A stretch of 43,499 nucleotides of DNA, from contig JACPCD010000008.1 of the NCBI GenBank assembly GCA_016179955.1, positions 1-43,499 of the forward strand, in the 5' to 3' direction. The notes under the pieces were generated by a model. The model was not told where the DNA came from, did no database searches, and was given only the letters and a program-made list of their open reading frames with translations. The translations under genes were made by a program, and so were the position numbers. Positions 8,819-18,717 of this stretch are shown one piece after another; position 1 is the stretch's first letter, and each line of letters begins with the position of its first letter. Origin of the DNA: Candidatus Woesearchaeota archaeon (lineage in GTDB: Archaea > Nanobdellota > Nanobdellia > Woesearchaeales > GW2011-AR9).

Positions 8819-11428
8819 TTATTCAGTCGCGGCTGGTTCTTCCGAAGCAGCTTCTACTGCGACAACTGCCGGCGCTCCAATGGTTGCATCCGTGTAGGTT
8901 GTACCAGACACTTCCACTTCACCACCAGACATTTCTTTGGCTCTATGCGCAATTACTTTACCTGCTAAGCGCGTATCCGCACCGCTGTATCCTGCCACTA
9001 ACATGGCCATATTGCCATTGGCATTCTCAAACAGTTTGACCCGTGCTTTGCCCGGTGTAAATCCTTGCGTACAGTCTGCCGGATTACCTAACAATTCTGC
9101 CGCCACGGTATTAACACATGGTCCACCCACCACGATTAAGTTTTGGGCGCTGGCAGATGCGATTTCGCTGTCCAGTTTGGTTGCGTCGATGACCTCAACT
9201 GCAACTAAGTCCCCGCCACTGGAGGTGGAAGAGCTAACTGCACCGCTGGTCACATAGACTTGTGGCAATCGCTGGTTTTCAGGATACTCATACTTAAACT
9301 CGTTCGGCGAGCCGCTGGGTGTGGTGTAAGTCCACTTGGCACCCATCGTTGTGTATCCATAGCCAATGTTTTCTTCGCCTTCGGGCGTCAGCGACGGATT
9401 GCTGGTACTATCCGTCTGGAACACACCAATCGTTACTTCATTGGTCGTTGTAGCTGACACATTGATGTAAATTATCGGCGGAGCTTGGTCGTCATAGCTA
9501 TTGGTGTCAGGATCGGTCCAGTTCATCTGGATCTGCTTTACAAAAGTGGCATTGCCTAATGGGTTATTTAATTGAACCCCATTTGTGTGCCGGTACAGGG
9601 TATTACCAAAGTCAATCTGCATACCGTAGTAATCGACAATGTCAACTTCAGCGCTTGTGACCGCATCATCGGCTAAGGTCCCGTCACCATTCAGGTCTAC
9701 ATTGATGACAAAGTCACTACTGTCTTTGCTCGAAGTAGTGATATTCTTCACTGCAAACGAGTACCCACCTAATTTAATGGTGGCAACGGTACTGCTAGTC
9801 CCTGAATCGACGGCGTACTCCAGCGTCTCTCCTGAACCAAGATTCTTAAACTTGATTTTTGGACTAGTGGCAGAGTTCTTATCGGCTCCTTTATACTGGA
9901 GGGCAAACGTTTTTGCTGTTCCCTGCGCCGCAGTCCCTGCAGAAACCACAAAATAGTCGTTCTTGGAGATGTTCAAGGCCTCATTTAAGATGACTTCTTT
10001 TTCCGTTGCCTCTTCAGACATTAACAATTCAGTACTGGTATTGGCATACACTAACGGCAAGTCAACTTGGTTGTTATCGCCATCCCAAAACCGTAACTTA
10101 AACCGCCGATCAGTGGACGCAATCAAACTAATGTCGTGAGTTTCCTCATCCGTCAACCCTAAGTATTCAAAGTCCCAGTTGTTGGTAAAGAGCAATTCTT
10201 TGTCATCACCTTGCTCAACAATGGACGCGCTTAACTTACCGCCAACAGGAACGTAATAATCATCCTGCGCAGTCATGTTGATGCGAATCTTACTTAAAGT
10301 AAAGGTGGTGTTGTCATCCGTACCTTCAATGTTGACATCGGCACCGCTGATGGTTTCGGAACCAACTTTCAACGTTGATGCTCCCGCTGCAGCCGAAGCC
10401 ACATCAGTATCCTTGAGTTCTATCTTACTGGCACCAAGGAAAAAGTCGGCACTATGGACCCCGCCAGCATAGCTTTGGTACAACCGCTCGGCCAGACCTA
10501 CCTCAATCCCATCCGATAATTTATAGGTGTCTCCTACCTGTAATTTATCGGTCTGCTCGCCATTGACCAAAAACTTGGCATAGGTTTCGTCGACGAAGGT
10601 AAGAGTTACTTCGTAGGACTTTCCGCCCGTTTCCAATGTGGTGCTATCCCCTTCTAAAAGACTGCCACGGACTGAACCACCCATCATGGTTAACTTGATG
10701 GTGTCTTCGGCATCGCCGCTGTTCGTACCGCCACCAGGTCTCCGAGCGAGGACAATATCATAAACTTTCCCCAGCATCGTTACTTGGGTGTTCTCAAAGT
10801 CGTCCAGGACTTCGCCGGCAGTATTTGCCGAACCCGCAGTATTCTGGATGGTACTTTCGGGCGCTGAAGAAAACTCCAATACATATTCTCCAATGTTCGT
10901 ACTACTCTTAACATAAAAGAAATCACCTGTTATGTCATTGTCGTTCTCGACAAATTTAACAATCTCGTTTTCAGCGTTATTCTTAACGTCAAAGTAAAGA
11001 TATTGGACATAACCCGAACTTGTTCCTGACGTGGAATACGTCCCATCAGCCAACGCGGCCAATTCTGCTTTTCCAATAAATTGCTCAATGTCATACACCT
11101 GCTCTCCCACTGCAGTAGAGTTAGTATTAGCCATTTCTAATTTCTTGGACACAGTACCAACCTGCCAATTGTCGCCTTCAACAGTTGTCATTGTTGTATC
11201 GGTTGGCTTATTATACTTCATCGCCGCCGCAATGTCCGTCATCGCTAAGTTGTCGACTGCCGCTGCATTCTCACCAACGACAAAGAAGCCATTAAACGTG
11301 CCGTCTTTGACGAACATGGTGGGATACGTGCCTAAATCAGCCGCCATCGCTCCCATCGCAGTTGCACCGAGCATCGTTACTCCTGCGCCTACTGCAAACA
11401 GGCGTTTTACCATTCTTTTTATTTTCAT
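8819..11428 (-). CDS. S-layer protein
   Basis: Signal peptide MKIKRMVKRLFAVGAGVTMLGATAMGAMAADLGTYPTMFV; long acidic Thr/Ser/Gly-rich ectodomain; start chosen at the signal-peptide Met (ORF track begins at 11458). Confidence 0.8.
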   Translation of the reverse strand: MKIKRMVKRLFAVGAGVTMLGATAMGAMAADLGTYPTMFVKDGTFNGFFVVGENAAAVDNLAMTDIAAAMKYNKPTDTTMTTVEGDNWQVGTVSKKLEMANTNSTAVGEQVYDIEQFIGKAELAALADGTYSTSGTSSGYVQYLYFDVKNNAENEIVKFVENDNDITGDFFYVKSSTNIGEYVLEFSSAPESTIQNTAGSANTAGEVLDDFENTQVTMLGKVYDIVLARRPGGGTNSGDAEDTIKLTMMGGSVRGSLLEGDSTTLETGGKSYEVTLTFVDETYAKFLVNGEQTDKLQVGDTYKLSDGIEVGLAERLYQSYAGGVHSADFFLGASKIELKDTDVASAAAGASTLKVGSETISGADVNIEGTDDNTTFTLSKIRINMTAQDDYYVPVGGKLSASIVEQGDDKELLFTNNWDFEYLGLTDEETHDISLIASTDRRFKLRFWDGDNNQVDLPLVYANTSTELLMSEEATEKEVILNEALNISKNDYFVVSAGTAAQGTAKTFALQYKGADKNSATSPKIKFKNLGSGETLEYAVDSGTSSTVATIKLGGYSFAVKNITTSSKDSSDFVINVDLNGDGTLADDAVTSAEVDIVDYYGMQIDFGNTLYRHTNGVQLNNPLGNATFVKQIQMNWTDPDTNSYDDQAPPIIYINVSATTTNEVTIGVFQTDSTSNPSLTPEGEENIGYGYTTMGAKWTYTTPSGSPNEFKYEYPENQRLPQVYVTSGAVSSSTSSGGDLVAVEVIDATKLDSEIASASAQNLIVVGGPCVNTVAAELLGNPADCTQGFTPGKARVKLFENANGNMAMLVAGYSGADTRLAGKVIAHRAKEMSGGEVEVSGTTYTDATIGAPAVVAVEAASEEPAATE

Positions 11429-11658
11429 CTCAAACACACCTCCGTGTTTAAATATCAAATCTTTTCCGTTTGCTTGTCCCTAAAAATTCCGAATAAGAAG
11501 CCTGAAACCCCGACCTCTTTTTTCGATTGTAGAGACAAAGCTCTGGTAAGACTTACGCCTACTCATTCTAACCGCTTTATAAGTCTTTCGCAAAAATTAC
11601 CCCCCACAATTTCAAGAGATTGTTTATACGGCCCATAAGTTAAAAATTTTGGCATTTT

Positions 11659-12462
11659 ATGACCTCATCATTTGCAAATGACAAAACACCTAGTTATGGA
11701 ACTTGGTTCTATATTTTGGGTTCCAGACGCCCATTTCTAGGGAAAGAAGGACTAAAAGCTTATAAAATTGAGGGTTTCAAAAAGGATATGGCTCCCACCA
11801 ACGCCTTGGCGTCCCTGCCACTTCCTTCCTACGTTAAAGAGTTCTACGCTCAATTCACCCATCTTACTCCCATCCAGCAGAAAGCAGTCTCGGCCGGGCT
11901 GCTTCAGGGAAGCTCGCTCCTGGTCTGCGCCCCTACCGCCTCTGGAAAGACGCTTATTGCCACTATGGCTATAGCAACTGCTTTAGCGCAGGGAGGAAAA
12001 GCATTGTACATCGTTCCCCTGAAAGCCTTAGCCAGTGAGAAGCATAAGGAATACCAGCAGCTCTTGGAGCATTCCCCGTATAAAGTGATCCTATCAACCG
12101 GCGAAGTAGATAGCGAATCTGACTATCTGGCCAAATATGACGTTCTTATCCTGACCACGGAGAAACTCGACTCTTTGCTCCGGCATCGGGTATCCTGGCT
12201 GGGAACCGTCAAAGTAGTGGTTATGGATGAGATTCATTTGCTCAATGATCCTGGCCGGGGGCCAACGGTAGAGATTATACTTACCTTGCTGAAGATGCTG
12301 CTTCAGCCCCAGCTGATTGCTCTTTCAGCCACAATAGGGAATCCCCAAGAACTGGCGTCCTGGTTAGAAGCAGCGTTAGTCCAAGACACCTGGCGGCCCA
12401 TCGAACTGAAGCAGGGCATCCGGGAAGGGGGAAAAGTCGAGTTTTATGGAAGCAGTAAATAA
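11659..12462 (+). pseudogene. Truncated Ski2/Hel308-like helicase, RecA1 domain only; real start probably the Met near 11788
   Basis: LTPIQQKAV, APTASGKT, PLKALASEK, TTEKLDSLLR, DEIHLL, SATIGN are all present, then stop after IELKQGIREGGKVEFYGSSK; no RecA2 or C-terminal domain follows. Confidence 0.6.
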
Positions 12463-12490
12463 GTAAGGTTTCGGGATGATGGAGATAAAG

Positions 12491-12522
12491 TTACTGGTTC
12501 TATATATTACTGGTTCTATATA
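12491..12522. repeat. Direct tandem repeat, 16 bp x 2
   Basis: TTACTGGTTCTATATA repeated exactly twice. Confidence 0.9.
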
Positions 12523-12545
12523 TTAATAGTATTTCTCAGAGAATT

Positions 12546-13655
12546 TCAGGGAAGAGCTGATTCCAGTTCCTTGGCCTTCTCCCACGCCAGCCGTGCTCTT
12601 GCTGCGTCACCCATCTCTTCATAACACCGGGCCATGTTCCGAAAAACATTCGGCTGCCGGGAGTTGAGATTCAGACTGGCGGTGAACATTTCAAGAGCCG
12701 CCGAAAACTGTTTCAACTTGATGTACACCACGCCTAAATTGCTGTAGATGGCAACCGCATTTGGATCCAGCTCTTTCGCTTTCAGCAGGCAGTCGCGAGC
12801 AGCCAGAAGATTATTCTGTAACAGATGAATGCTCCCCAGGTTAAACCACGAAACCCAGAATGAATTATTGAAAGCAATGGATTTCTCAAACATCTGCTTC
12901 GCCAGGTCTATCTTGCGGTTTTCCAGGTACTGCCGTCCCAATTCATAATAGGAATAGTAATCCTGCTCCTGCGCTGCTTTCTTTTCAGCCAGTTGCTCAT
13001 AGAGTTCCCACTTTTTCTTCCAGCTCTGGGGATTAAGCTTGCCAACATGATGAATGGGAATAGTAGTGGAAACAATCTTCCCGCCTAATGAATGAGAAAC
13101 ATCCTCATGAACCAAGCCACGAAACCGGGCTTTTCGGGTATTTCGAAACAACCGCACTATCGGAGTAGGAAACCAGCCAGCAGTCCCTTTACTTTCAGCA
13201 TAGACATCGTCATGAGGGGCGATAAACCCAGATTCGTGCTCCGTGGTCCCGGTGACTTTCATTCCCGAGGCAGTAACGTACTGCACGTCCCGTACATCTT
13301 TGATATAATTCCGCTGAATTAAGACATAGCCGTTAACAGGTGGTTGAGATTGTTGGAGAAGCAGTTCCCGTATGGTGGAGTGATCCTTGGTCGCTATGGT
13401 TTCATCCGCATCCAGCACTAAAATCCAGTCGCCGGTGGCGTGTTTCAAACTTTCATTGCGGGCAGCCGAAAAGTCATCCACCCAGGCAAAATCATAGACT
13501 TTATCCGTAAATCGCCGGGCAATCTCTTTGGTGAGGTCAGTACTGCCCGTATCAATAATGATGATCTCATGAACTAATCCCTGGACGGATTGCAAACAGC
13601 GCTCTAAGAACTCTTCTTCATTCTTCACGATCATGCACAAGGAAATAGTAGGCAT
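12546..13655 (-). CDS. Family 2 glycosyltransferase with C-terminal TPR repeats
   Basis: ISLCMIVKNEEEFLERCLQSV...IDTGSTDLT...NESLKHATGDWILVLDADE; TPR-like ALEMFTASLNLNSRQPNVFRNMARCYEEMGD. Confidence 0.85.
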   Translation of the reverse strand: MPTISLCMIVKNEEEFLERCLQSVQGLVHEIIIIDTGSTDLTKEIARRFTDKVYDFAWVDDFSAARNESLKHATGDWILVLDADETIATKDHSTIRELLLQQSQPPVNGYVLIQRNYIKDVRDVQYVTASGMKVTGTTEHESGFIAPHDDVYAESKGTAGWFPTPIVRLFRNTRKARFRGLVHEDVSHSLGGKIVSTTIPIHHVGKLNPQSWKKKWELYEQLAEKKAAQEQDYYSYYELGRQYLENRKIDLAKQMFEKSIAFNNSFWVSWFNLGSIHLLQNNLLAARDCLLKAKELDPNAVAIYSNLGVVYIKLKQFSAALEMFTASLNLNSRQPNVFRNMARCYEEMGDAARARLAWEKAKELESALP

Positions 13656-13658
13656 GCT

Positions 13659-14867
13659 TTATCCGGAAGAAAGCGATTTTATAATGATTTCGATGATTTC
13701 CTGATTATATTTTTGTTTATATTCTTTCGCCATGCTCCGGATCTCGGAAACCGAAAGGGAAAGACCCCGTTTTTGTAATGCGTCCTGTAGCCGGCACAAG
13801 AACTCCACAAACTGGGTAACGTTCTGCGGCTTCTCCGTCGTACGGCAGCGCTCAAAGTCAATCAGCACCGGTTGATTATGCTGCGTCATGATGATATGTT
13901 TCAACGGGTGATGCATTTCTTCTTTTGTTATGTGGAGCTGGTCTAACCGATGGCACTGTCGCAGAATCGCAACCACTGCCTTCCGTACCTCGGCGGGTGA
14001 ATGGTGTTCCAGCCACTCCACAAAGAATTCGCCCTCAATAAACTCTGAAACCATGAAATTATCTCCGGTAAATAGGAGCCTCGGCCCGATGCCCTGTTGA
14101 TTGACCAGCGCCAGCCACACTGCTTCCTGGCGGATAGCATCAACAGCTTTGCTTCCCTCCTGGGGAATTTTAATAGCTACCAGCAACGTTTCTTTCCGGG
14201 AAGGAAAATGAGTTTTTATCGGCGTGCTGCGGTCGAAAGACCCCTGAAAAACCAGGCCTCTTTTTCCCTGGGCAAGGTAATGAATCTGTCCAATGCCTTT
14301 TTTTTCCAGCTCCCGCAACACCACGCTTTTAGTGATGCGGTAAACATATAACGTTTCAAAAGCAACTTTTTCCCGGCCGACCTCTTCAAACTCGAGCAAG
14401 TGATGGGCGAGAATCTCTTCAATCTTCTTCTTATTGGTATGCGTAGAAAACAGAAACAGGATGATGCCATCGGGGAAGAGGAAATGGGATGCCTCCTGAA
14501 AAAACCGTTCCGATATCTCCCAGCCTTTCCGGCCGCCGTAAATAGAATTGTCATCAATCCCCTTATCTTGGGGCAAGTAGGGGGGATTAAAGATGATAGT
14601 ATTGAATTTTCCGTAGGCCTGCTCAAAGAGATCACTTTGCAGCACCTTCAGTTTACGGAGCTTTTCATGAGTTATTTTCTGCTGCAGTGCTTTGATTGCA
14701 TCAGGATTAATGTCGAGAGCGACGACTTCTTTTACCTCAGGAATACGAATAGCAGTAAATGCCTGGATGCCTGAACCCGTACCCAGGTCCAATACTCTGC
14801 CCGTAGCATAGTCACGGACTGCCTTCTGCAGCAAGTAGGAATCTTCCGCTGGTTCGTAGATGTCCAT
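13659..14867 (-). CDS. HemK/Mtq2-like methyltransferase fused to a protein-kinase-like domain
   Basis: N-term EPAEDSYLL, VLDLGTGSGIQ, FNPPYLPQ; C-term QGKRGLVFQGS...LLVAIKIP...RQEAVWL...NFMVSEFIEGE...PVLIDFERCR. Confidence 0.75.
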   Translation of the reverse strand: MDIYEPAEDSYLLQKAVRDYATGRVLDLGTGSGIQAFTAIRIPEVKEVVALDINPDAIKALQQKITHEKLRKLKVLQSDLFEQAYGKFNTIIFNPPYLPQDKGIDDNSIYGGRKGWEISERFFQEASHFLFPDGIILFLFSTHTNKKKIEEILAHHLLEFEEVGREKVAFETLYVYRITKSVVLRELEKKGIGQIHYLAQGKRGLVFQGSFDRSTPIKTHFPSRKETLLVAIKIPQEGSKAVDAIRQEAVWLALVNQQGIGPRLLFTGDNFMVSEFIEGEFFVEWLEHHSPAEVRKAVVAILRQCHRLDQLHITKEEMHHPLKHIIMTQHNQPVLIDFERCRTTEKPQNVTQFVEFLCRLQDALQKRGLSLSVSEIRSMAKEYKQKYNQEIIEIIIKSLSSG

Positions 14868-14982
14868 GTGAAATTAGGTATAGGGGCAGTTTAAGAATTT
14901 TTCCTGTTAAATTGAACTCCAAATCCATAAAGATTAAAAACTCATCACTACCCTAGAATACAGAGCGTATGAGGAAGATAAA

Positions 14983-15378
14983 ATGACAATGACCTTACTG
15001 GAGAGAATATTCGGAAGAACTAAATCCCCTATCCCGGGCAGCACACCAACAATTCCTACTCCGACGCCGGCCAGTGCACCAGCACCCACTATTGAACCTG
15101 TAGAATTAATTGATGATGAACTTGCCAGAACATTAAGGCCCATGTATGAACGGAATCACGCCTCGATGGAATATTTCTCTTTGTTTGTACGACAAATGGG
15201 AAAAGTTAAGGAATATCTCAAACAAAACCCTGCCGATCTGGAGAAACGAATGTATTTCGCTCATCTCTTCACCGAAGTTGGAGCTGGCCCTTTAGCAGTC
15301 GAACAGGCCGAAAAAGTATTTACGGGATATCATCTGGCAGGAGACGTTAATGCGGAGAAAGACTCTTTATTAGTCAAG
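14983..15378 (+). pseudogene. 5' part of a hypothetical gene interrupted by the IS200-like element
   Basis: ORF reads into the IS left end; a coding-like remnant resumes at 16116. Confidence 0.5.
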
Positions 15379-15446
15379 GCGAGCGACCACCACCGGTGGA
15401 ACTATACACCGGTGGCATGCTTCGCCTGCGGGCTCGGGTCGCTTGC

Positions 15447-15887
15447 CTAGGAGAAAGCAAATAAAGTCTTCTGGGCAGTTGGAGCATACTTCTGCTGGTC
15501 GAGGTAGCGGTCGTAAAAGTTCATATCTCCACTCCTCCCATCGGTGGCGGGGTTCCAGAACCCTCCGCCTCTGAAAAGCCAGCTTTTCAGCCACCAAAAT
15601 TCTTTCAGAATTTTTGGTGCAGTAAAGCCCTTAAGTTTCTTTGCAATCTCAGGCTTGCTGTAAATACCCATACACAGATTAATATGTACATGGTTACTAT
15701 CAAATGTTTTCTTTCTCCACATTATCTCGTAATGTGTCAGTGCTTCGGTCAGCACTGCATCCGTGTACTCACGGATGGAATGCTTGTCAAATACATTATG
15801 GCAGTACTTGGTTTTAAGTGTGACCATTATCCACACTTCGCCTACTGCAGAGCTATATCTAGTTGGATTTGTTTTCATAAGAATCAC
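15447..15887 (-). CDS. tnpA: IS200-like Y1 transposase TnpA
   Basis: KTKYCHNVF...HYEIMWRKKTFDSNHVHINLCMGI (HUH) ... DRYLDQQKY. Confidence 0.85.
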   Translation of the reverse strand: MILMKTNPTRYSSAVGEVWIMVTLKTKYCHNVFDKHSIREYTDAVLTEALTHYEIMWRKKTFDSNHVHINLCMGIYSKPEIAKKLKGFTAPKILKEFWWLKSWLFRGGGFWNPATDGRSGDMNFYDRYLDQQKYAPTAQKTLFAFS

Positions 15888-15973
15888 CTTTGTTTTAATT
15901 TTTGAGACTATAGCTAAAGCTATACAAAAGATTTAATTAGAAGTTAATCATAGCTATCCACGGGTTGTGTTTG

Positions 15974-16013
15974 ACCCTCAGCCCTGTACGAACAGGGCTC
16001 AGAGGGTATTTTT
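15974..16013. terminator. Strong hairpin in the IS leader upstream of tnpA
   Basis: ACCCTC-AGCCCTGT-ACGA-ACAGGGCT-CA-GAGGGT followed by ATTTTTT on the + strand. Confidence 0.65.
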
Positions 16014-16115
16014 TGCTTTAGGTTAACTTCTTGGAAAAGAAAGTAGAGCTAAAATATTAAACTACGCCACCGGTCACGCTCACTGCGGTTCGCTCAAGAC
16101 CGGTGGAAAACTTAA

Positions 16116-16310
16116 TTATATTCCATACGCAGAACATTTAAACGATGCGGAAGAGCAGATTTGATTGACCAATACTCTCTCCTTAATGATAGGCAGATTA
16201 TGGAACATGAAAAACCAGTCTATGGCTGCGATGGACATGGCCCAATGATTAGTGCCACTATGGGCAGCATAGAATTTCTGGCAGCCCAATTAGGAGAACA
16301 GAAGTGGTAA
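16116..16310 (+). pseudogene. 3' remnant of the IS-interrupted gene
   Basis: Open reading LYSIRRTFKRCGRADLIDQYSLLNDRQIMEHEKPVYGCDGHGPMISATMGSIEFLAAQLGEQKW* without a start. Confidence 0.5.
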
Positions 16311-16395
16311 AGGCAGAGAGCAGTCACGTAAAAAAGAATTAATTTCTTTTCCGGTATGAACATTTATAAAATATAGCCAATTTTACTTTTCGGGT

Positions 16396-16518
16396 GGGCC
16401 TGTGGTCTAGCGGCTATGACAACTCCCTTACAAGCAGACGCATCGCCGGGTTGTACCGGCAGCGCGAGCACACTGCGAAGTCCGGAGTAAATCCCCGGTT
16501 CGAATCCGGGCAGGCCCA
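16396..16518 (+). tRNA. tRNA-Val(UAC) with a 50-nt intron at 37/38 (16433-16482)
   Basis: GGGCCTG/CAGGCCC; ACTCC/GGAGT; anticodon TAC 16429-16431; BHB CTTA-CA^A-GCAG ... CTGC-GAAG-TC^C; mature 73 nt. Confidence 0.93.
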
Positions 16519-16654
16519 TTTTCATTTAATTGCTATACGTATTAAGGTCAGTCTAGTGCTTGGTTCAAAGGAAAGCCGAGAACTCCAAGAAGTTATTAGT
16601 ATTTGAGAGTAGTTAATAGAAAAGTTTATAAAGTTCCACTTATTTCTAGATATT

Positions 16655-17227
16655 ATGGTAAAAGCTTTTGTAACACCACCCTGGAAAGAGTTTCCTGGTT
16701 CACGGGCTGAATATTTTGATAGAAACCTTACAGAATTTGACGAGAAATCATGGGGTGGAACTGTAAGAGAGCAGTGGATAAGGACACGGGATTTTCTCTG
16801 TTATCTCAAGGAACATAGGGTTGGTGAACTTAATGAGACAGAAGCATACGAAATACTTGAACAAAATATTGATCGTCTTTTAGCTGGCCAGCCACTCGTT
16901 TGGGCCGTGGAAAAATTTGGTTATGACAGAGCGAGAGAATTAAAAGACAAACCATTTGCTCCAAATAGAGATCGCTTTTATGTTGCCGAGGATGGTTCAA
17001 GGATTCCAACTAGAGACCAACGAGGAAGGTTTATTGGTTATTTTGGCGGTGTAACTGATGGAACATATCTTACTTTAGGTCTTCATCTTGGTGCAATAAT
17101 TAATGCGACATTTGGAATTTCAGAACATGATATATGGATTGGTGGGAAACAATTAAGTATTGATGAGAAAGCAGAACTCTATTCTAGAGAGAAACTACCT
17201 TTTCAAATTGTAGAAAAAAGAATTTAA
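16655..17227 (+). CDS. Hypothetical protein
   Basis: 190-aa ORF following a TATA-like AAAGTTTATAAAG. Confidence 0.6.
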   Translation: MVKAFVTPPWKEFPGSRAEYFDRNLTEFDEKSWGGTVREQWIRTRDFLCYLKEHRVGELNETEAYEILEQNIDRLLAGQPLVWAVEKFGYDRARELKDKPFAPNRDRFYVAEDGSRIPTRDQRGRFIGYFGGVTDGTYLTLGLHLGAIINATFGISEHDIWIGGKQLSIDEKAELYSREKLPFQIVEKRI

Positions 17228-18612
17228 CCCTTAGCATCCTTCTTCCCTTCCTCTTCTTTCTTCTCTTCCGGAGGGGCATCGCTCGTCTCCACCACTTCCT
17301 TGATTACCTGCGTGCCCGGAGCAGGATGCGTGGAAGACGTAATCGTCCTCTTGACCATGATTTTCTGTTTCACGTTCTCCCCTACTTTTTTGGCATGATG
17401 CGTCAGTTTAATCATAATTCCGCTCAGCGTCCCAATCGCGGCAACAATGGCTGTAATCGCTAAAGCATTATCCTTGAGCCACATCATCAATGTTTGCTCC
17501 TGCTTCTTGGCTAATTGTAAATTTACTTTGGTCTCTTCCAGCGCAGTGCCCACCAAATCCAAAGAAACTTTCGCCTCGGCTAATTTGCCGGTCAATATTT
17601 TCTCTTCCGCGCTTCGCAACTGCTCTTTGATGGACTTGAAGCTGTCGTACACTTCCGTTACCCCGAACCCCTTGGCTTTCTTGTCCGCATAGATGGCTTC
17701 CTGCTCCTGCAGCTTGGCTTTCAGCTGATTTAATAATTGCTGTAATTCGTCCGGATTGTATTTCACGGTCTGAGCAACAGTAAACTCGACGGGATAATTC
17801 GTTCCGGCAATTTTGACCGTGCCGCGTAACGTTCCTTCCTGCAATATTTTTATCCGTACGGTAATGGAATCTTCGTCGCCGGATCCTAATTCCTCAATGG
17901 CCGTGGAACTGATATGCTGCAGTCCTGGCCCAATAACTTTAGCTTTAACGTCTTGCAATGCTTCTCGTCCCTGATTGCGGATCAGGAACGTAATGTCTTG
18001 TTCGCCTTGGGCTAAGGTGCGGGGGAAATACGAGGTAATGTTAATGCTCGGCTGGTCAGAAGCAACTTCAATATTCAATGCTTTGGTAACATTTCGGCCA
18101 TGTCCGTCGTCTGCAGTGAACACCACGGCATAATCCCCGGGATTATCAAATGTATGGCGGGGATTCTGGGCGATGCTGTCGACAGTACTGTCATTATTGA
18201 AATCCCAGGCATAGTTCAAGGGAACTTCACTGCTGGTATCGGCTGTAAACTGAACCGTTAACGGCGCTTTCCCGGAGAGCGGTTCAGCAGAAATGGTGAC
18301 GGCCAGTGATTCAACGATAATATTTTGGTGGAGCGTAACGGTACCATTGGTAAAAGTTACTTCAACGGTGGCGAGGTACGTTCCTGCGGTAGAATACGTA
18401 TGTGTCAGTTGGGCCTCGGTGCTATCAACAGTTCCATCAGTGTCAAAATCCCAGCTATAGGCAGCAGGGGTATCGGCTGAATCTATAGTAAAAGAAACCG
18501 TCAATGGTGCCAAGCCTTGCTCGGGATCGGCGAGGAGAGTTGCTCCCGTATCGGCCCACGCGATGCTCGCTGCCAGCACCAGTAAAATGAACATCACTAA
18601 TTTTTGAAGCAT
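17224..18612 (-). CDS. Secreted PKD-domain protein with C-terminal TM segment
   Basis: Signal peptide MLQKLVMFILLVLAASIAWA; two PKD-like repeats (APLTVSFTIDS...YSWDFDTDG, APLTVQFTADT...YAWDFNNDS); start placed at the signal peptide rather than 18729. Confidence 0.8.
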   Translation of the reverse strand: MLQKLVMFILLVLAASIAWADTGATLLADPEQGLAPLTVSFTIDSADTPAAYSWDFDTDGTVDSTEAQLTHTYSTAGTYLATVEVTFTNGTVTLHQNIIVESLAVTISAEPLSGKAPLTVQFTADTSSEVPLNYAWDFNNDSTVDSIAQNPRHTFDNPGDYAVVFTADDGHGRNVTKALNIEVASDQPSINITSYFPRTLAQGEQDITFLIRNQGREALQDVKAKVIGPGLQHISSTAIEELGSGDEDSITVRIKILQEGTLRGTVKIAGTNYPVEFTVAQTVKYNPDELQQLLNQLKAKLQEQEAIYADKKAKGFGVTEVYDSFKSIKEQLRSAEEKILTGKLAEAKVSLDLVGTALEETKVNLQLAKKQEQTLMMWLKDNALAITAIVAAIGTLSGIMIKLTHHAKKVGENVKQKIMVKRTITSSTHPAPGTQVIKEVVETSDAPPEEKKEEEGKKDAKG

Positions 18613-18717
18613 ATTATTCTTACTTAGATAACTTCTTTTTAAAGTTTTGTATTCCCCCCAACAATAAAGAGAAATGAAAAACAAAACTTTTAATAACTCC
18701 CCCTGTCTTACAAACCT

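Larger units (their letters stand above)
15379..16113. mobile_element. IS200/IS605-like element (TnpA only), approximate ends
   Basis: Y1 HUH transposase ORF flanked by hairpins: left GGCGAGCGACC.../GGGTCGCTTGCC and CCACCGGTGG; right CCACCGGTC...GACCGGTGG. Confidence 0.7.

Noticed and set aside
16394-16606. 70-aa + ORF covering tRNA-Val(UAC)
   Set aside because: Lies on a well-folded tRNA gene; not a credible protein.
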